Shown here piece after piece: positions 60,508-64,000 of a stretch of 64,000 bases of DNA. The first letter of the stretch is position 1, and every line of letters begins with the position of its first letter. The position numbers and the translations under genes are program-made. Under the pieces are notes generated by a model, which was given only the letters and a program-made list of their open reading frames with translations, did no database searches and was not told the origin of the DNA. The DNA comes from Prorocentrum cordatum (Eukaryota; Sar; Dinophyceae; Prorocentrales; Prorocentraceae), in the NCBI GenBank assembly GCA_963575745.1, contig CAUYUJ010019860.1, forward strand, positions 491,116 to 555,115, in the 5' to 3' direction.

Positions 60508-63500
60508 TCAAGGACCTTGCGAAGTGACAAGGTTTTGGCGGGCGGCCGCAAGCAGGGCAGGCCAAGCGGCGGGGCCGACTTGGAGGAAAGAAGCGACGAG
60601 GCGGTCGCTGGCGGTGGCGAAGAACAAGATACGAGCCCGCGCGTGCTCGGGCAGCGCAGCAAGAACTGTCGAGGCGGCGGCGGCTTGCAGGTAGCGCTCG
60701 GCACTGGAAGCCTGACGCCAACGCCCACGCCAGAAGACGCGAGGGACGTCTTCCGTAGCGATATAGAAGTCTGTTGCGCCAGAGCCCCGCAGACAAGCGG
60801 GCGTCAGGTTGAGCCCCTGACCTGCTTTGGCAAGAGGGACGCCCAGAGCCAAAAGCAGATGATTCCACCGAGTACGGAAGCCGCTCGCACCGAAGGGGGC
60901 GAGAGGATCGGTGGAAGCCAACCTTCCAAACACTTGACTCAAAATCTTCACCGTGCCCCGATCGGAGCAGCGAGCATGTTGCGTCGGGTACGTTCTTCTG
61001 GTCTTTGGAACAAGAATTGAAAGAAAAGCATCCCCGTCGACTTCGAGACGGTCGCATGGAAGCGACAGGTCACAGCGGCGTGACGCCAGCAGTTCGCCAG
61101 GCCTGAGGAACATCGTGAAGCCCATCAGCAGCAGCGCCGCCATCACAGGCCAGTCCCAGGCGAGACAGAGCCCGACCATGGCGCGCAGCAGCGCGCGTGG
61201 CAAGGGGGGGCGGAGCTTTGGCGGCTCCGCAAGCTTCCATTGTTTCGCTACGTCCCAAGCTTCTGTCAGAAAGGCCTTCCAATGCGGATGGGCGCTTTGG
61301 ATTCCCAAGATGGCATGGACCAAAATATAATGAGGGAAACCTGCATCATGAAGCCACACGCCGAAGGTCGCGAGGAAACGAGCGAGAAGTATCCCGCTTC
61401 GGTAAAGTGTGGCGGGTGGCACGCCAGTGTGTTCTGCTAACCACAGCTCGAAGGCATCAATCGATCTCGAGCGACGGTCGAGATACGCGGAGGTGAGGTG
61501 AGAATCGCGCACAAAGGGAGTGCGCGGAGGGCGAGCGGGCGCGGACGGCGCAGCCCGACTAAGCCCTTGGCCTGCGGTCGGCGCCGCGGCTCCCAGAGAG
61601 ATGCAGAGGCCGCAGACGCACCACAGGATGAGCGCAGGGCGGCCAGGGCTTGGAGAGCTGATTACCGTGGCGGCCCTCCTGCGCCTGGACGCGTAGAAGG
61701 GCGGAACGAGGGCGTCCCGCCCGTCGGTCTCGAACCCCGAGGCCTCCGCCAGCATCGCCCGCGCCGAGCTGAAGGACCCGCCCATGTTACGGTAGGCACG
61801 GCGAGCCCCTGCTTCGATCTCGGCTGGCAGAGCGTCCCCTCTCTCGAGGGTCGGCCAGTCAAAAGGCGGGCGCGGCTCGGCACGCGCAGCTGCGGCTGCT
61901 TCGGCAAGCTCGGAACGAGCTGCCGAGGACGTGAGGCCCGAATGATGTGGCACGGGCACCACCTCCGCGAAGGCGTCGAGGATCTCGGACGGAGGGGAAT
62001 GGGATCCCCACAGCGCTGCTGGGATGGCGCCGTGACTGTCCTGCAGGTGGTACAGAAGGTCGAAGAGGCAGGCCAGTTTGCCCGCGCGCCGCCGCTGCTC
62101 GATCTTTGAGCCGAGCCCGATGCCACGGATGGCCCCCGCCCCCATGGCCTGGAGGTCAGCATCCGCGGGGATCGCCTCGGGCTCGACGATGGCCACGTAA
62201 GGATGCAGCCACGAGGCCTCGTCAAGCGGCTCGGCGCCGCCTGTCTGAAACAGGCGCTTGTAGGCGTGCAAGGCCCGCAGGAGGCAGTGCAGGTCATCCT
62301 TGCCCTCAGGCTCGGCGGCCCCTGCGGGTGCAAAAGTCCTCAGCCACGACGCCGCGCTCTGGAAAGCACCTTGCCAGGCGGGTCCCCACCTCACCACTGT
62401 GATCTTCTCACCGCCTAGGTTGAGGCGCCACGCTAGGGCGCTGGCGGCCCCTGGAGGCAAGGGCTGCTCAGCGGCCGCCGAGGCCGTGCGCCGCGCTGCG
62501 AAGGCTGCAGCCGCGGCGCTTCCAGCGTCACCACTGTGAGAGCCGCTGAGAGGCAGCTCGGGCTCAGAAGCTCGACCAAGCGCGAAGCCGCTCGAAGACC
62601 CCCCTTTCTCGGCGGCACGCCCTCCTCCCTGCGGGGCCGCAACAGCATCGCTGGAAGAGCGCATGCCTACCGATGTCGGAGGGGCCTGAGCAGCGGAGTC
62701 CGCGCGGGAGCTGGCTGGCCGCTGCAAAGTGGCGGGGCTCGGGCGACGCTTCGGAGCGACTCGAGGGGAGCGCACCACGCGACGCCCAGGCGACGCACGG
62801 GAACGCGACGCCGCACGCCCACCAGAGTGGTGACGGGGTGGCGATGGCGGCGGGGGGACGGGCCGCGGCGTCTCGGTGCCAGCACGCGTGCCGCGGCCCC
62901 GAGAGCGGCTGCGAGCCGCAGCGTGAGCGGCGGGCGGGGAGGCCTCCGCGCGGCGAGGGAAGGCCGCCTGCAAGCGGCGGAGGGCCTCAGGGTTAAGGCC
63001 CGCCACGACGCGCTCGAGGTCCACCGAGGAGTCAGTGAGGGCACTCAAAACGACGTCCTCGAGCTCCGTCGGTGAGTCCTCCTCGCACGCGGGCTCCGCT
63101 CTCGAGCGGCTGCGGGCGCTCGCTGGAGGAGACCCCTCAGGAGTGTGCGGGCCTTCCGATGCCTCCCCCGCCGGCGGCCCCGACGGCTCCTCAGGCGCGC
63201 TCGAGACGTCGATGGGAGGCGAGGAGCAGCCTCCCGAGGGGGAAGTGTAATCAGTCCCGTACGGGTTCAGAGACCGCGTGCGGCTGCGGGCAGGGCTGCG
63301 GCTCCGCGGTGGAGGGCCCACTCCCGCGGCGGAGCTGGGGCGTGCCGCGCCTGCCCAGCGACGCGCATTAGCAGTGCGACGCGCCCTGCGGCCCGGCGTC
63401 GTGGCGGCTCCCTCTTCAGGGGCGGGTAGCGCCGCCGTCGAAGCTCGCCGCTGCTTCTTGGCGCGCTTGTTGCGCGCGGCGCCCGTGCGCGAGGCGGAGT

Positions 63501-63999
63501 GTGGCGCGTGATCACCGCGATTGGGCTGGTCCTCGACAGCCTCGTCCCGCGGGCCCAGGCGGGCGCGGACCGCGCGCCCCTCGCGACGGCTGAAGCTGGA
63601 CGCTGGGTCGTCGGCAGGCCTCGCCAAGGTGCGCGGGTCCACAGCTTCCACCTCGGCCAGAGAGCGCCCAGTAGACGACGCGGGGGCGTCCCCAGCACGA
63701 GCGGCGCGATCCGCGTTGGCGAGGCCCGTCGAGACCTCAGCGTTGTGCAGGACGGCGCGGAGAGTTTTGCGCCAATCCCGACCCAGCTGGACGGGAGCCG
63801 TACGCGGCAAGCCCGCGGCCTCACGACTGGCGGCCTCGCGCAAGCGACGGAAGTAGGCGCGGTCGGCCATCCCTTCCGCGAGCTCAGCACGAGCGACGGC
63901 ACGCTCGCCTTCGCCGCGTGCTGGAGCCTGCACCGTGCGCCTGGTGGCGTCGGCACGCGCGGTGCGGAGTGCGTCGAGCTCCACGCGGCCGCGCGACAC
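60508..63999 (-). CDS. Tyrosine recombinase-like ORF (family 2), open at the window edge
   Basis: This long intact frame extends past the window; the first internal ATG is near 63870 (MADRAYFRRLREAASREAAG). The first ~500 residues are Arg/Ser/Ala/Pro-rich. A middle helical domain follows (WGPAWQGAFQSAASWLRTF, KLACLFDLLYHLQDSHG), then a hydrophobic stretch ALILWCVCGLCISLGAAAPT. The C-terminal ~330 residues form a recombinase: TSAYLDRRSRSIDAFELWLA, then FTMFLRPGELLASRRCDLSL (first catalytic Arg), ILVPKTRRTYPTQ (Lys), LTPACLRGSGATDFYIATED (second Arg; Ala where His is usual) and WRGRWRQASSAERYLQAAA (Trp and the nucleophilic Tyr). Such enzymes cut and join DNA and serve DIRS- or Crypton-type elements. 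No reverse transcriptase is seen in the window, so I cannot choose between them. Confidence 0.7.
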   Translation of the reverse strand: MSRGRVELDALRTARADATRRTVQAPARGEGERAVARAELAEGMADRAYFRRLREAASREAAGLPRTAPVQLGRDWRKTLRAVLHNAEVSTGLANADRAARAGDAPASSTGRSLAEVEAVDPRTLARPADDPASSFSRREGRAVRARLGPRDEAVEDQPNRGDHAPHSASRTGAARNKRAKKQRRASTAALPAPEEGAATTPGRRARRTANARRWAGAARPSSAAGVGPPPRSRSPARSRTRSLNPYGTDYTSPSGGCSSPPIDVSSAPEEPSGPPAGEASEGPHTPEGSPPASARSRSRAEPACEEDSPTELEDVVLSALTDSSVDLERVVAGLNPEALRRLQAAFPRRAEASPPAAHAAARSRSRGRGTRAGTETPRPVPPPPSPPRHHSGGRAASRSRASPGRRVVRSPRVAPKRRPSPATLQRPASSRADSAAQAPPTSVGMRSSSDAVAAPQGGGRAAEKGGSSSGFALGRASEPELPLSGSHSGDAGSAAAAAFAARRTASAAAEQPLPPGAASALAWRLNLGGEKITVVRWGPAWQGAFQSAASWLRTFAPAGAAEPEGKDDLHCLLRALHAYKRLFQTGGAEPLDEASWLHPYVAIVEPEAIPADADLQAMGAGAIRGIGLGSKIEQRRRAGKLACLFDLLYHLQDSHGAIPAALWGSHSPPSEILDAFAEVVPVPHHSGLTSSAARSELAEAAAAARAEPRPPFDWPTLERGDALPAEIEAGARRAYRNMGGSFSSARAMLAEASGFETDGRDALVPPFYASRRRRAATVISSPSPGRPALILWCVCGLCISLGAAAPTAGQGLSRAAPSAPARPPRTPFVRDSHLTSAYLDRRSRSIDAFELWLAEHTGVPPATLYRSGILLARFLATFGVWLHDAGFPHYILVHAILGIQSAHPHWKAFLTEAWDVAKQWKLAEPPKLRPPLPRALLRAMVGLCLAWDWPVMAALLLMGFTMFLRPGELLASRRCDLSLPCDRLEVDGDAFLSILVPKTRRTYPTQHARCSDRGTVKILSQVFGRLASTDPLAPFGASGFRTRWNHLLLALGVPLAKAGQGLNLTPACLRGSGATDFYIATEDVPRVFWRGRWRQASSAERYLQAAAASTVLAALPEHARARILFFATASDRLVASFLQVGPAAWPALLAAARQNLVTSQGP

Positions 64000-64000
64000 G

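Overview
This window looks like nuclear DNA of a dinoflagellate. The evidence is internal: several intronless genes carry decayed copies of the dinoflagellate trans-spliced leader (DinoSL) just upstream of their start codons; introns have GT-AG and GA-AG borders inside short AGG-type direct repeats; GC is high; and the window is crowded with satellites, microsatellites and degraded transposon polyproteins of kinds known from these algae. I cannot fix the genus. No rRNA or intact tRNA gene, CRISPR array or bacterial operon is visible.

Layout. 1-6.6 kb: GC-rich DNA with no recognisable gene. 6.6-7.6 kb: a dead tyrosine recombinase (-). 7.65-11.25 kb: microsatellites, a 264-bp higher-order satellite built from eight 33-bp monomers, 73-bp repeats and a ~670-bp tandem duplication. 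11.25-21.45 kb: one large Helitron-like gene on the minus strand (zinc finger and DUF6570-like region, HUH replication initiator, PIF1-like helicase). It is broken by frameshifts and stops, and split by three introns that can be placed by reading frame. Two of these introns are filled with satellite or microsatellite DNA and one is a foldback element. A short motif read as GA(A/S)QPA recurs through all its exons. 22.3-27.7 kb and 47.2-55.65 kb: two decayed minus-strand retroelement-like regions (here A and B). They share a 121-bp LTR-like segment. A carries a retropepsin-like fragment and a Nudix-like domain; B carries zinc fingers, a low-complexity basic region and a membrane segment.

28-46.7 kb: a cluster of eight genes or pseudogenes, three on plus and then five on minus. 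Most look like retroposed cDNAs: a DinoSL relic within about 60 bp of the ATG, no introns, and (on the plus strand) an A-rich tract downstream. Two belong to one large transposase-like family. The cluster is interrupted by a 154-bp MITE with a 4-bp target duplication, and by two copies of a ~0.85-kb repeat whose ~350-bp core lies in opposite orientation in the two copies. 55.7-60.5 kb: a tRNA-like head, a 5'-truncated LINE tail and an identical 158-bp duplication. 60.5-64 kb: a long tyrosine-recombinase ORF that runs off the window.

The genes do not form a pathway. The window is mostly a record of mobile-element activity: retroposition of trans-spliced mRNAs, intron gain, Helitron, LINE and tyrosine-recombinase elements, and satellite spread. 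Many breaks are single-base indels, so assembly error should be kept in mind as an alternative to decay.
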